DNA of 64,000 nucleotides from Marinobacter salexigens (lineage in GTDB: Bacteria; Pseudomonadota; Gammaproteobacteria; Pseudomonadales; Oleiphilaceae). Within the stretch, counting starts at the first letter, position 1. Each line of letters begins with the position of its first letter. The translations under genes and the position numbers were made by a program. This document shows positions 50,195-59,462 of this stretch, one piece after another. Under the pieces are notes generated by a model. That model ran no database searches, was not told where the DNA came from, and was given only the letters and a program-made list of their open reading frames with translations. The stretch spans positions 1,015,340-1,079,339 of the forward strand of contig NZ_NIHC01000001.1 of assembly GCF_002806945.1 (NCBI RefSeq), in the 5' to 3' direction.

Positions 50195-52567
50195 TCAAAT
50201 CGTTAATTGAGTGTACGGTTGCCGCGAAGCCCCGTGGGCATATTGTTCCAGTACTGCCCGCAACATTTCAATATTGACAGGCTTGGCAACAAAAGAATCC
50301 ATGCCCGCACGGCGGCAACGCTCTTCATCCTCTTCCATGGCGCTGGCCGTGAGCGCGACTACAGGCACAGAATTACGTTTCTGGGAGGCTTCCCAGGCAC
50401 GAAGGCGCCGGGTCGCTTCAAAGCCATCCACTTTTGGCATGATGCAGTCCATAAAAATGAGATCAAAGGGATGCAGTTGCCAAAGGCTGGATGCCGCTTC
50501 ACCATCATTGGCCGTCATCACATCGCACCCCAGTTTCTCCAGAAGCCGGCGGGTCAGCGTGCGGTTTACCGGGTTGTCTTCTACCAACAGAACCTTCATG
50601 CGGTGGGACCAAGGCTCACGGCGTTTCTCGTTACTATCACTGGCCTGCAGGGAAAACCGGGTAAGAAAACGCCGCTCATCCTTCGCTGAATCTTCAAACA
50701 TCTGGTTCAGAATGGGCGTGAGACAGGATTCCCTCAGGGACTTACTGAGAAATGCATCCGCCCCGGCCTGGCGAAAATGCTCGGCATCGCCCCGTTGAGG
50801 GTTCGAAGAAAGAATAAGAAGACGCATATCAGACCAAAGCGGGTTGCCTCGTATCTGCCGGCATAACAAGTCGCTATCCATGTCTGGCAAAAAACCATCC
50901 AGAATAATGGCATCAAAGGGTTCCTGCCCATCGAACGCCTGGCGCAACGACGTGAGGGCTTCCCCGGCGGACTTTACCGCCTCTATATGAACCTCATGGC
51001 GCGACAGCATCTCCAACGTAATCTTGCGGGACAACTCATAGGAATCCGCCACCAGAACCCGCTTTCCCTTAACCATGCGCGCATCCGGCCGCACCCTCGA
51101 TGTGCTCTCGGGCGCGGCGGGGAGAGTGAGTTCAATCCAGAAGGTGGAGCCTTCGCCAGGCCGGCTTTCAACATCCAGCGACCCATTCATCAGAGTGACA
51201 AGCTGCCGGGAAATCGTCAGCCCCAGCCCTGCACCGGGCAGCTGGCGCTGAAACCTCTCGCCCAGCTGAACATAGGGCTCATACACCAGTGGAACATCTT
51301 CCGGGTTGATACCAATGCCCGTGTCTTCCACAGCCAGGCGCAGGCGAACCTTCTCATCCCGCCGTCCCAACACCTCAATACTGATCAGCACATGCCCGGA
51401 ATCCGTAAACTTGATGGCGTTGGACACCAGGTTGAGCAGCACCTGGCGAATGCGTACCGGGTCGCCACACAGCGCCCAAGGCAAGTCTTCATCAATTCGC
51501 AGCTCCAGCGCCAGCCCCTTCTCCCGGGCACGCCCGCCAAGCATGTGCACCAGATCGTTCAGGGTTTCCCGCAGGTCGAAAGGAACGATCTCAAGCATCA
51601 GCTTCTCGGCTTCCATGCTAGAAATATCAAGAAGATCGTTGATGATCGACGAAAGCCCCTCCGACGCATTCAGAAGCGTGTGCACGTATTCCCGCTGTTC
51701 CTGGTCCAGCGGTGTATCAGCCAGCAGGTTTGCGTAGCCAAGCACCGACTGCAGCGGTGTGCGTAACTCATGGCTCACATTGGCCAGAAACTGGTTCTTC
51801 GCACGATTGGCACGAATCGCCTCATCCCGCTCCCCCTGAGACTGAATCGTGGTTTGCCGGAGCGAGCGGGTATCTTCCAGAATCTGCAGGCGCATCTTGT
51901 TAAGCGCGTGCTCAAGCTCAGAAAGCTCATCCGGGGTTCGGGGCGGTTTGCGCTTGAGTTGTAGAGGGTCCACCAGCGCATCCAGATTAAGCCGCGCAGC
52001 GTAATCCGCCATAGACTCCAGATGCCGCGAAAGCGTAAGGCGAACAATCACCAACAGCCCCAAAGTACCCAGCATCACCACAATCGACTGGAACAGCAGA
52101 TTAATCAGCGCACCGTTACGCAGCTCTGAGTAAACCTGTTCAATGGAAGAAGTAATGGTCAGCGTGCCCAAATTTTCCGGGCCCCGGTAAGTAGAACGGT
52201 TGAACACCAGCGGAAACGTTTGCGAGATAACCCGGCCTTCAGGATTGCTGCCTGTAGAGAATTGCTCGCCGGTAGAGGTAACAACCTCGGCGTAATGAAT
52301 CGCCTCCACGGCCCGCATATCATCAAGGCTGTTGGCCACCTCGCTGAAATTCATGATCCAGATATTATTACTTATGCTCCCGGAAACCAGGCCAGCAGCA
52401 CGCTTCTGGGTTTCCTGCAAATCCGATTTTCGCCGCTCAAACTCACCAACCATCTGGGCGCCGGTAGCCACCAGAGAGACAAGAAAACTGAACAGCAGCA
52501 CGTACACAAGCAACCGCATTGCAAGCGGCCGAATACCCAGGCGCGTGAAAAACCGTTTTGAAGGCAA
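50195..52567 (-). CDS. Hybrid sensor histidine kinase with two receiver domains
   Basis: 790 residues: membrane helix (about 17-38), a ~110-residue periplasmic sensor, second helix (155-178), HAMP, HisKA with phosphorylated His266 in NVSHELRTPL, ATPase (N-box Asn383, DTGIGI 415-420), receiver 1 (Asp557 in LDGFLPD) and receiver 2 (Asp707 in FMDCIMP). No Hpt domain is present, unlike BarA/GacS, so phosphate must leave via a separate protein. Receiver 1 has only one acidic residue in the usual pair (ADS) and may be degenerate. No response regulator gene lies nearby. Upstream of yacG; the cue is unknown. Confidence 0.88.
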   Translation of the reverse strand: MPSKRFFTRLGIRPLAMRLLVYVLLFSFLVSLVATGAQMVGEFERRKSDLQETQKRAAGLVSGSISNNIWIMNFSEVANSLDDMRAVEAIHYAEVVTSTGEQFSTGSNPEGRVISQTFPLVFNRSTYRGPENLGTLTITSSIEQVYSELRNGALINLLFQSIVVMLGTLGLLVIVRLTLSRHLESMADYAARLNLDALVDPLQLKRKPPRTPDELSELEHALNKMRLQILEDTRSLRQTTIQSQGERDEAIRANRAKNQFLANVSHELRTPLQSVLGYANLLADTPLDQEQREYVHTLLNASEGLSSIINDLLDISSMEAEKLMLEIVPFDLRETLNDLVHMLGGRAREKGLALELRIDEDLPWALCGDPVRIRQVLLNLVSNAIKFTDSGHVLISIEVLGRRDEKVRLRLAVEDTGIGINPEDVPLVYEPYVQLGERFQRQLPGAGLGLTISRQLVTLMNGSLDVESRPGEGSTFWIELTLPAAPESTSRVRPDARMVKGKRVLVADSYELSRKITLEMLSRHEVHIEAVKSAGEALTSLRQAFDGQEPFDAIILDGFLPDMDSDLLCRQIRGNPLWSDMRLLILSSNPQRGDAEHFRQAGADAFLSKSLRESCLTPILNQMFEDSAKDERRFLTRFSLQASDSNEKRREPWSHRMKVLLVEDNPVNRTLTRRLLEKLGCDVMTANDGEAASSLWQLHPFDLIFMDCIMPKVDGFEATRRLRAWEASQKRNSVPVVALTASAMEEDEERCRRAGMDSFVAKPVNIEMLRAVLEQYAHGASRQPYTQLTI

Positions 52568-52610
52568 AGCACAAATTCCCTGTGTCGACTACACAAACAT
52601 TCGCGACAGT

Positions 52611-53354
52611 TTAACAGACAGTCAGCACTTCGACACGCTTGCGTGAATCTACATTCACAAACCGGAAACGAACATTCAAATCATAAAGATGGGCGCCATA
52701 AACCCGCTCCTCATCACGGCCCCGCCGAAAAGAAGGCCGGGGGTCATAACTCACCACATCCGCAATCAAAAGCTTCAAATCCGGATACTCCTCCGGCGAC
52801 AAACCCGCCAGCTGCTGCTCCGCTTCCGCAAGAAACACAACCTCCAGCCGCTCAGTAGGCGGAGCCTCCGCCCAACCGAGCGCTGCACTGGGTATCGAGT
52901 CTGCAAACGGCAGATACGGCTTCACATCCAGAATCGGCGTGCCATCAATCAAATCGTGATCGCTAACCTGCAGAACCAACTGCCCCTCCTTACGCAACAG
53001 CCCCTCATTCCGAACCACCGAAAGCCCCAAACTGTTCGGCCGAAAAGGAGACCGACTGGCAAATACCCCCATCTTCTGATTACCACCCAACCGCGGAGGC
53101 CGAACCACCGGCCGCCACTCCGCCCGCACCGCCTCGTGAAACTGAAAAATCAGCCACAAATGACTGGCAGTTTCCAACCCACGGAAAGCATCTTCGCGGT
53201 TATAAGGCGACTGAATAACCAGATCCGCTCTGGCATACCGAGTCAGCCCCGGCTGACGCGGAACCCCGAACTTGTCCTTAAAACAAGAGCGAGTAATCGC
53301 AATGGGGGTGAGCGCTAAAGCATGTTCAGCAGGTATAGAATCGTGTCGTGGCAT
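52611..53354 (-). CDS. trmO: tRNA (adenine(37)-N6)-methyltransferase TrmO (TsaA)
   Basis: 247 residues. The VapA0/TsaA barrel is recognised from CFKDKFGVPRQPGL near residue 25, FASRSPFRPNSLGLS, and DGTPILDVKPYLPFAD. TrmO methylates N6-threonylcarbamoyladenosine at position 37 of some threonine tRNAs using S-adenosylmethionine. The frame is open through the upstream palindrome, so the start at 53354 rests on family length; its ribosome site is poor. Confidence 0.9.
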   Translation of the reverse strand: MPRHDSIPAEHALALTPIAITRSCFKDKFGVPRQPGLTRYARADLVIQSPYNREDAFRGLETASHLWLIFQFHEAVRAEWRPVVRPPRLGGNQKMGVFASRSPFRPNSLGLSVVRNEGLLRKEGQLVLQVSDHDLIDGTPILDVKPYLPFADSIPSAALGWAEAPPTERLEVVFLAEAEQQLAGLSPEEYPDLKLLIADVVSYDPRPSFRRGRDEERVYGAHLYDLNVRFRFVNVDSRKRVEVLTVC

Positions 53355-53400
53355 AAAAAGGCTACACAATGTGTTTAGAGGGCCGGAACTAAAGTTAGAA

Positions 53401-53512
53401 GCAGGCCAGCAGGCAGGGGCTTCCGGGAATGTCTCCGGCCAAGGAGGGCCGGAGCCAAGCGCACATGGATGTGCTCGTAGCGGTTCCCGGAAGCCCCTGC
53501 CTGCTGGCCTGC
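53401..53512. repeat. Large covarying palindrome, copy 7
   Basis: A perfect 29-bp inverted repeat (53401-53429 against 53484-53512). The first core hairpin is lengthened to 8 bp (CTCCGGCC and GGCCGGAG); the second is GCGCACATGGATGTGCTCGT, identical to the consensus. It lies in the 5' region of trmO, upstream of its start, and downstream of the next gene. Confidence 0.87.
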
Positions 53513-53553
53513 CTGGCACAAAGCCAGAGGCGTAATCATTTTGGCTTTAGGTT

Positions 53554-54627
53554 TTAGAAGTCCGGATTAATACTGCCAGAAAAAAACATCTCCACACGAA
53601 AAAGCACCGACCCCTGATCCTTAAAGCTCTTCTCCCGAGGAAACGTCAACGCAGGAATCAACTCAGCAAACAACCAATCACTATGCAGCCGATACCGCCA
53701 AGTCAAATCCGCAAACGCCGACGTAGTACGCCAACTCGGCTGACTCTCACCAAGAACCCCCACCCGAGGCGAAATCGAAGAGCGATTATTTAACCTCTTC
53801 CACGTACTGAAAATCTGTGACGCCACAAACTTCCGATCCTTATGAACCCAGGAAAGCTCAGAAGACGACCCAAAACGCCAACCATTCCCGATATTCCGGC
53901 CCGCATTCACCCAAGAACGGGCACCCCAGCCTTCCTGATGAAAATAATACAACCGCTGCTGCACCCGCAGCCCCCAATCCTCATCCAGCTTCCAGAACCT
54001 CTCCGCCGTCGCCCGCCAAAACGCATCTGGCGGAAGGTGCAATCGCGCGCCCAGATCATTTGACAGGTTTACCGCTTCACCAACCTGCGACAAATACCGA
54101 AGAGCCCCCGTGCTCGTGTCCGATGAGCGGTTTGGTTCCGTGAGCTGCCGATCACGCTGGCGCTCCTCCAAAGGAATCAGCTCATCACTCTCACTTTCGA
54201 TCACCAGGCGCAGCTTACGCTTGGTGGTTGGAATATCCAGACGAAACTTGATCTCCGGCTCAAACTGGGCCAAGTCACCGTATTCAGATTCCGTAGCAAA
54301 ACCAATGCGCAAATAACTGTCATTAAAAGGCAAGTCATGGCCTTCGCCGGAAAGCGTGCGGTCTGCCCATTTCCCGAACGCCTGAACATTCAGCCCCTGC
54401 AAACGCTCCTGGCGCATAATAAAGTTACTGAAATCCAGCCAGTACGAATCAACCGGCTCCGCCCAATACTCCTCCGGGCTAAACGTGTAAAACGACAAGG
54501 GCAGCTTATCCGGCAGCAAACTCTCAGCGACAGAGTGCTCTTGCAAGTCAAACACCGGCTCCACGCCGTAGCTGTTTGCACCGGCCAACAGCAGGGGAAG
54601 GCTCAGCAGCCAGGCCCCCTTAGCCAA
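53554..54627 (-). CDS. Unrecognised outer-membrane barrel-like protein next to coaE
   Basis: About 357 residues. A hydrophobic signal (AWLLSLPLLLAGANSYG) precedes a beta-rich, Arg/Trp/Phe-rich body ending INPDF, with a terminal Phe typical of barrels. Segments such as FRLDIPTTKRKLRLVIESE suggest alternating strands. I do not recognise a named family. TTG at 54627 (overlapping coaE by eight bases) gives a compact signal peptide; a TTG at 54672 is also possible. No ATG is available. Co-oriented with coaE and pilD. Confidence 0.65.
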   Translation of the reverse strand: MAKGAWLLSLPLLLAGANSYGVEPVFDLQEHSVAESLLPDKLPLSFYTFSPEEYWAEPVDSYWLDFSNFIMRQERLQGLNVQAFGKWADRTLSGEGHDLPFNDSYLRIGFATESEYGDLAQFEPEIKFRLDIPTTKRKLRLVIESESDELIPLEERQRDRQLTEPNRSSDTSTGALRYLSQVGEAVNLSNDLGARLHLPPDAFWRATAERFWKLDEDWGLRVQQRLYYFHQEGWGARSWVNAGRNIGNGWRFGSSSELSWVHKDRKFVASQIFSTWKRLNNRSSISPRVGVLGESQPSWRTTSAFADLTWRYRLHSDWLFAELIPALTFPREKSFKDQGSVLFRVEMFFSGSINPDF

Positions 54628-55219
54628 AGTCCACCATGAACGACTTATGAAGTGCGCGAACCTCGGCCGCAACAGTAGCTAAAGGCTGGTTGTTATCAAT
54701 AACAGCATCCGCCCGGGCGAGCCGCTGCTCCCGGGGCATTTGCGCGGCAATGATGCGCTCAACCTGCTCACGGGAATTAGAATCCCGCCCCATGGTGCGC
54801 TCTACTTGAACCTCCACCGGCACATCCACCACCAGCACCCGCTGTACCAGCTGGTTCTGGTCAGTTTCCAGAAGCAGGGGAGACACCAGCAGAACATAGG
54901 GCAGGGCATAATCTTGCGGGTGCAGCTGGCGAATCAGCTCCTCACGAATAATCGGGTGCAGCAAGCCTTCAAGCCAGGTGCGTTGTTCCGGTTGCTCGAA
55001 CACAATCTGCCGCAACTTGGCCCGGTCCAGCGAGCCGTCATCCATAAGAATGCTTGCGCCGAAGTGATCAGCGATCGCCGCCAGCGCGGGTGTTCCCGGT
55101 TCTACCACCTCCCGGGCCACATCATCCGCATCCACCCAATGTACTCCCAGGCTTCCAAACTGCCGCGCAACCGTGGACTTACCGGAACCGATACCGCCCG
55201 TTAAGCCTAAAATAACCAT
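54620..55219 (-). CDS. coaE: Dephospho-CoA kinase
   Basis: 199 residues. P-loop GGIGSGKS at 8-15, DADDVAREVV and the CoA-binding LVSPLLLE. Last step of coenzyme A synthesis. The ATG at 55219 begins at the family N-terminus (MVILGLTGG); a TTG seven codons earlier touches the pilD stop and is less likely. Placement beside pilD is common in Pseudomonas-like genomes. Confidence 0.94.
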   Translation of the reverse strand: MVILGLTGGIGSGKSTVARQFGSLGVHWVDADDVAREVVEPGTPALAAIADHFGASILMDDGSLDRAKLRQIVFEQPEQRTWLEGLLHPIIREELIRQLHPQDYALPYVLLVSPLLLETDQNQLVQRVLVVDVPVEVQVERTMGRDSNSREQVERIIAAQMPREQRLARADAVIDNNQPLATVAAEVRALHKSFMVDFG

Positions 55220-55236
55220 GTCATCAGTCAAACTGT

Positions 55237-56112
55237 TCAAACTCCCAGCAACCCGAACCAGAAAGCCTGAATTTCAACACCAAACCACAAACACAGCAAC
55301 CCTGCCGCCGCAAGATAAGGCCCAAAAGGAATCGGCACCTCCCGCCCGTGCTTTTTGAACACCATCAAACCAATACCAATGACCGCCCCCACCGCGGACG
55401 ACAACAGAATAATCGCCGGCAGCAACTGCCAGCCCAGCCAGGCACCCAGGGCCGCAAGCAACTTGAAATCCCCGTGCCCCATACCTTCCTTGCCGGTTGC
55501 CAGCTTGAACAACCAGTACACAGACCACAGCGCAAGATAGCCCACCACCGCGCCCCAGAACGCACTGGTGAAATCCCCAAGAAACCCGAAATAGCTCAGT
55601 ATCAGCCCAAGCCACATCAGGGGCAGGGTAATGCTGTCTGGCAGCAGCTGCGTATCAAGGTCAATCACCGTAAGCGCAATCAACGCCCACACCAGAAGCA
55701 AAGCCCACAGGGCAGTTTCAGAAGGGCCAAGAATCACCACCGTTAGCACTGAAAACAGCGCCGTAACCGCCTCAATCAACGGATAACGAACCGAAATGTG
55801 CGTTTTACAGCCACTGCACTTGCCCCCAAGAAGCAAGTAACTGATAAACGGAATATTCTCCCAGGCCCGAATCTTGTGGCCACAGGTAGGGCAAGTAGAA
55901 GCAGGCCGTGACAGCGTTACCGCCTCCTCCTGCTTGCGCTCACCCTCCGGAACCTCCAAAAACGCCTCACACTGACAACGCCACTCCTGGTGCATCATTT
56001 TTGGCAGGCGAAGGATTACCACATTTAGAAAACTGCCGATGCAGAGGGAAACGAGTGTAACGGAGAGGTATAGAAGCCAAGGGGTTGAGAGAAAAATATC
56101 GAGTGTTGGCAT
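55237..56112 (-). CDS. pilD: Prepilin peptidase / N-methyltransferase PilD
   Basis: 291 residues. Two CxxC pairs (CPTCGHK; CSGCKTH) lie in the cytoplasmic loop; aspartyl protease residues are in VIDLDTQLLPD and GMGHGDFK. About eight membrane helices. It cleaves the leader before Phe+1 and N-methylates the new end of pilins, so it should process both pilins in this window. Follows coaE by 17 bases on its strand in reverse order. Confidence 0.95.
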   Translation of the reverse strand: MPTLDIFLSTPWLLYLSVTLVSLCIGSFLNVVILRLPKMMHQEWRCQCEAFLEVPEGERKQEEAVTLSRPASTCPTCGHKIRAWENIPFISYLLLGGKCSGCKTHISVRYPLIEAVTALFSVLTVVILGPSETALWALLLVWALIALTVIDLDTQLLPDSITLPLMWLGLILSYFGFLGDFTSAFWGAVVGYLALWSVYWLFKLATGKEGMGHGDFKLLAALGAWLGWQLLPAIILLSSAVGAVIGIGLMVFKKHGREVPIPFGPYLAAAGLLCLWFGVEIQAFWFGLLGV

Positions 56113-56146
56113 TCAAAAGCTCGTGTTATTTGTATTTGAAAAAAAT

Positions 56147-56262
56147 CCCCCCTCTCCCCCAGCCCCTCTCCCGCGAGGGGAGAGGGGAGGTGACGACGCC
56201 GGCCTCAGACTTGGGCATTGAGCCCCTCTCCCCTCGCGGGAGAGGGGTTGGGGAGAGGGGGC
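56147..56262. repeat. CCCCTCTCCC-type inverted repeat
   Basis: About 40-bp arms (56147-56187 against about 56223-56262) made of CCCCTCTCC/GGGGAGAGG units around a 35-base spacer, between pilC and pilD. The arms can also fold within themselves (CTCCCGCGAGGGGAG). Such repeats are common in proteobacterial genomes and unrelated to the seven palindromes here. Confidence 0.85.
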
Positions 56263-56273
56263 GGGGGCAGCCT

Positions 56274-57494
56274 TTAACCCACAACCTGCCCCATCTGAAA
56301 TATCGGCAGGTACATAGCAATAATCAACCCCCCCACCAACACACCCAACACAGCCATAATCATCGGCTCCATCAGCGCAGTCAGGTTATCCACCATGTCA
56401 TCCACCACAGCCTCATAGTGCACGGCCACCTTCTCCAGCATCTCATCCAGATTACCGGATTCCTCACCAATCGCCGTCAACTGCACAGCCATCACCGGAA
56501 ACACATCCTGCTGCCGCATGGAAGCCTGCAACTGAGTACCGCTGGAAACATCGTTCTTGATGCGATCAATGGCATCTCGGTAAACCGCGTTACCCGTAGC
56601 ACCGGCCACTGAGTCCAGTGCATCCACAAGCGGCACACCCGCAGCAAACGTGGTAGACAAAACCCGGCCAAACTTGGCGACTGCCGATTTATCAAGTATC
56701 TCGCCAACAACGGGCAGTTTGAGCACATATTTATCGACAACATCGGAGAATTTTTGGGAGCGAGTCTTAGCTTCCTTGAACAGGAAAATGCTACCCACAA
56801 TGCCCAGCAGAACTATAAACCACCAGGACTGCATCCATTCAGACAGTCTAACCACCATCTGCGTAAACACCGGAAGCTCAGCCCCAAATCCCTGGAACAG
56901 GCTTTCAAACTGCGGAACAACTTTTACCAAAAGAATGGCGGTAACAATAATCGCCACAACTACTACCGCAACCGGGTAGGTCATGGCCTTTTTAACTTTC
57001 TTCTTCAAAAGTTCTGTTTTTTCCAGATAAAGAGCAATCCGGTCCAGCATCGCCTCCAGCGCACCGGCCTTTTCACCAGAATCCACCAGGTTGCAATACA
57101 GATTATCAAAGTGCTTGGGGTGCTTGCGGAGAGACGCGGCAAAACTCGTACCGGAAGAAATATCGTTCCGGATAGAGATCACCAATTCCTGCAAGCCTTT
57201 GTTTTCAAGGCCATCAGCCACTATGTCAAAACTCTGAACCAGGGGCACGCCTGCCTTCATCATGGTCGCCAACTGACGGGTGAGCATGGCGATGTCAAAG
57301 GGCGTAATTTTCTTGCTACCACCAAACAAAGGCTTTGGCTTTTTCTTTACTTTGTCCGGAATAATGCCCTGTTTGCGGAGTTGGGCTTTAACCAAAGCCA
57401 TGCTGGAACCGGTCAGTTCACCCTTGGATTTGTTGCCCTTTCGGTCTTTGCCTTCCCAAACATAGGATTCCAGTTTTTGCGATTTCTCTGCCAT
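56274..57494 (-). CDS. pilC: Type IV pilus inner-membrane platform protein PilC
   Basis: 406 residues with two T2SSF domains and three membrane helices, with VSIRNDISSGTSFAASL and IKNDVSSGTQLQASM duplicated across the two halves. PilC anchors the pilus base and couples PilB to the pilin. Two bases follow the pilB stop. Confidence 0.95.
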   Translation of the reverse strand: MAEKSQKLESYVWEGKDRKGNKSKGELTGSSMALVKAQLRKQGIIPDKVKKKPKPLFGGSKKITPFDIAMLTRQLATMMKAGVPLVQSFDIVADGLENKGLQELVISIRNDISSGTSFAASLRKHPKHFDNLYCNLVDSGEKAGALEAMLDRIALYLEKTELLKKKVKKAMTYPVAVVVVAIIVTAILLVKVVPQFESLFQGFGAELPVFTQMVVRLSEWMQSWWFIVLLGIVGSIFLFKEAKTRSQKFSDVVDKYVLKLPVVGEILDKSAVAKFGRVLSTTFAAGVPLVDALDSVAGATGNAVYRDAIDRIKNDVSSGTQLQASMRQQDVFPVMAVQLTAIGEESGNLDEMLEKVAVHYEAVVDDMVDNLTALMEPMIMAVLGVLVGGLIIAMYLPIFQMGQVVG

Positions 57495-57496
57495 GC

Positions 57497-59212
57497 TTAA
57501 TCCTTCGTCACGCGGTTGGCTTCCTCAAGACTGGTTACGCCCTCAATCACTTTCAGAAGTGCGGACTGGCGTAAATTTCGGAAGCCCTCGGCCTCAGCCT
57601 GCTTTGCAATTTTAATGGAGCTGGCCTCTTCCATAATCATGCTCGCCAGCTGCTCAGTCACCTTAACCACCTCGTAAATACCGACGCGGCCTTTGTATCC
57701 ACCATTGCATTTATCACAGCCCTTGGGGTGGTACAACGAGAAGCCTGTATCAATTTGTTCCTCTGTGAACCCCTCGGTCAAAAGCAGGTCTTTAGGCACC
57801 TCGCCGGGCTGTTTGCAGGCACCGCACAGCCGCCGGCCAAGCCGCTGGGCAATAATCAAACTTACAGACGTTGCTATGTTAAAAGCGGGTACGCCCATGT
57901 TCATCATTCGCGTGAGGGTTTCTGCCGCGCTGTTGGTGTGCAGGGTAGACAAAACCAGGTGCCCGGTTTGGGCCGCCTTGATGGCAATGTTCGCGGTTTC
58001 AAGATCTCGAATCTCACCCACCATGATTACATCGGGGTCCTGTCGCAGAAACGCGCGCAGCGCCTCAGCAAAGCCCAGCCCAACCCGGTTGTTCACGTTT
58101 ACCTGGTTAATGCCTTCCAGGTTAATCTCTGCCGGGTCCTCTGCGGTAGATATGTTGATGTCCGGCGTGTTGAGAATGTTCAGGCCCGTGTAAAGAGAAA
58201 CCGTTTTACCAGAGCCCGTGGGTCCTGTAACCAGAATCATCCCTTGTGGCTGCTCCAGAGCATCCATAAACAGCTGCTTCTGGTCCTCTTCATAGCCCAG
58301 CACATCAATACCCAGCTTGGCTTGGCTGGGGTCCAGAATCCGCAATACAATTTTTTCGCCCCAAAGCGTAGGCAGGGTATTCACCCGAAAATCAATCGCC
58401 TTGGTTTTGGACAGCTTCATCTTTATGCGGCCATCCTGGGGAACCCGGCGCTCGGAAATATCCAGTTGCGCCATAATCTTTACACGAGCCGATATCTTGG
58501 GTGCCAGCTTAATAGAAGGGCGTGAAATTTCTTTCAGTATTCCGTCTGTTCGATAGCGAACACGATAGGTTTTCTCATAAGGCTCGAAGTGGATGTCTGA
58601 TGCGCCCCCGCGGATTGCATCCAGCAGCATTTTATTCACGTATTTGACGATTGGGGCATCATCAACATCGCTGGCAGTAACTGCGCCGTCATCTTCCTGC
58701 TCACCGCCCTCGGTTTCCACATCTTCAAGGTCGGCATCATCCAGGTCACCCATGGAAGTATCCTGGGAGTCCAGGTACCTATCGATCGCCTCCCGAAGCT
58801 TGGCATCATCCACCAATATCGCGTCTGTGCTCAGGCCCGTGTTGAATTTTATCTCATCCAGTGCCTGGATATTGGTCGGGTCGGATACCGCAATAAACAG
58901 GCGGTTCCCTCGCTTATAAAGAGGCAGAGCGTTGTGTTTGCGCACCAGCCGCTCATCAACCACGCCTTCCGGCATCATCTCTGGCAAGAAGGACGACAGA
59001 TCCAGAACCGATACCCCGAACTCCATGGCCGCCGAAAATGCCAGTTTGGCACTATCCGCCAGTTTGTTTTGGGTGAGGTAGGTGATTAAGGGAATACGGT
59101 TCTGGGAGGCCTCTACAAAGGCATCCTTGGCGGTTGCTTCATCAAGAAGCCCGTCATCCACAAAGCGCCGGGCCAGGCCGGTGAGGGTGATGTTGCTTTT
59201 ATTGGTAGCCAT
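57497..59212 (-). CDS. pilB: Type IV pilus assembly ATPase PilB
   Basis: 571 residues. Walker A TGPTGSGKT; Asp box and His box in DPDVIMVGEIRD and GHLVLSTLHTN; zinc-binding Cys4 spanning CGACKQ and GCDKC near the C-terminus; an N-terminal GSPII_E domain. It powers pilus extension. Divergent from pilA; the 364-base intergenic region carries the pilA promoter. Confidence 0.96.
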   Translation of the reverse strand: MATNKSNITLTGLARRFVDDGLLDEATAKDAFVEASQNRIPLITYLTQNKLADSAKLAFSAAMEFGVSVLDLSSFLPEMMPEGVVDERLVRKHNALPLYKRGNRLFIAVSDPTNIQALDEIKFNTGLSTDAILVDDAKLREAIDRYLDSQDTSMGDLDDADLEDVETEGGEQEDDGAVTASDVDDAPIVKYVNKMLLDAIRGGASDIHFEPYEKTYRVRYRTDGILKEISRPSIKLAPKISARVKIMAQLDISERRVPQDGRIKMKLSKTKAIDFRVNTLPTLWGEKIVLRILDPSQAKLGIDVLGYEEDQKQLFMDALEQPQGMILVTGPTGSGKTVSLYTGLNILNTPDINISTAEDPAEINLEGINQVNVNNRVGLGFAEALRAFLRQDPDVIMVGEIRDLETANIAIKAAQTGHLVLSTLHTNSAAETLTRMMNMGVPAFNIATSVSLIIAQRLGRRLCGACKQPGEVPKDLLLTEGFTEEQIDTGFSLYHPKGCDKCNGGYKGRVGIYEVVKVTEQLASMIMEEASSIKIAKQAEAEGFRNLRQSALLKVIEGVTSLEEANRVTKD

Positions 59213-59338
59213 AAGCTGAGTAACGAGTGCTGCCTAAGTAATTGAATAAAGGTGTTGCGAGATAGCACAGAGTTTAGATGGCTGGTTTGGGTTTGGAAAG
59301 GCGTGTGGTGATTAATCAGCAGGGTGGTTGCGGGTGGG

Positions 59339-59353
59339 TGACAAAATTTGTCA
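59339..59353. promoter_or_regulatory. Perfect TGACAAA-A-TTTGTCA palindrome upstream of pilA
   Basis: Seven-base arms around one base, about 124 bases before the sigma-54 promoter. It is symmetric enough to be a dimer-binding site for some regulator; no protein can be named. A further TGAC follows at 59359-59362. Confidence 0.5.
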
Positions 59354-59393
59354 TTGAGTGACGGGGCGCGGCTAGGGGCTTGGGTGTGGGTAT

Positions 59394-59410
59394 GTGTCGC
59401 GTGTGGTGTC
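59394..59410 (+). promoter_or_regulatory. Pair of GTGTC boxes, candidate PilR sites
   Basis: GTGTC at 59394-59398 and 59406-59410, 12 bases apart and roughly 80-95 bases before the expected start of pilA transcription. P. aeruginosa PilR recognises CTGTC/GTGTC motifs at a similar distance; the match is by short motif and position only, and PilR itself is not in the window. Confidence 0.45.
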
Positions 59411-59462
59411 GGGTTACGGTTTGAGGTTTGATTAGTAAGGGTTTTGCTCTGAGTTTTTGTTT

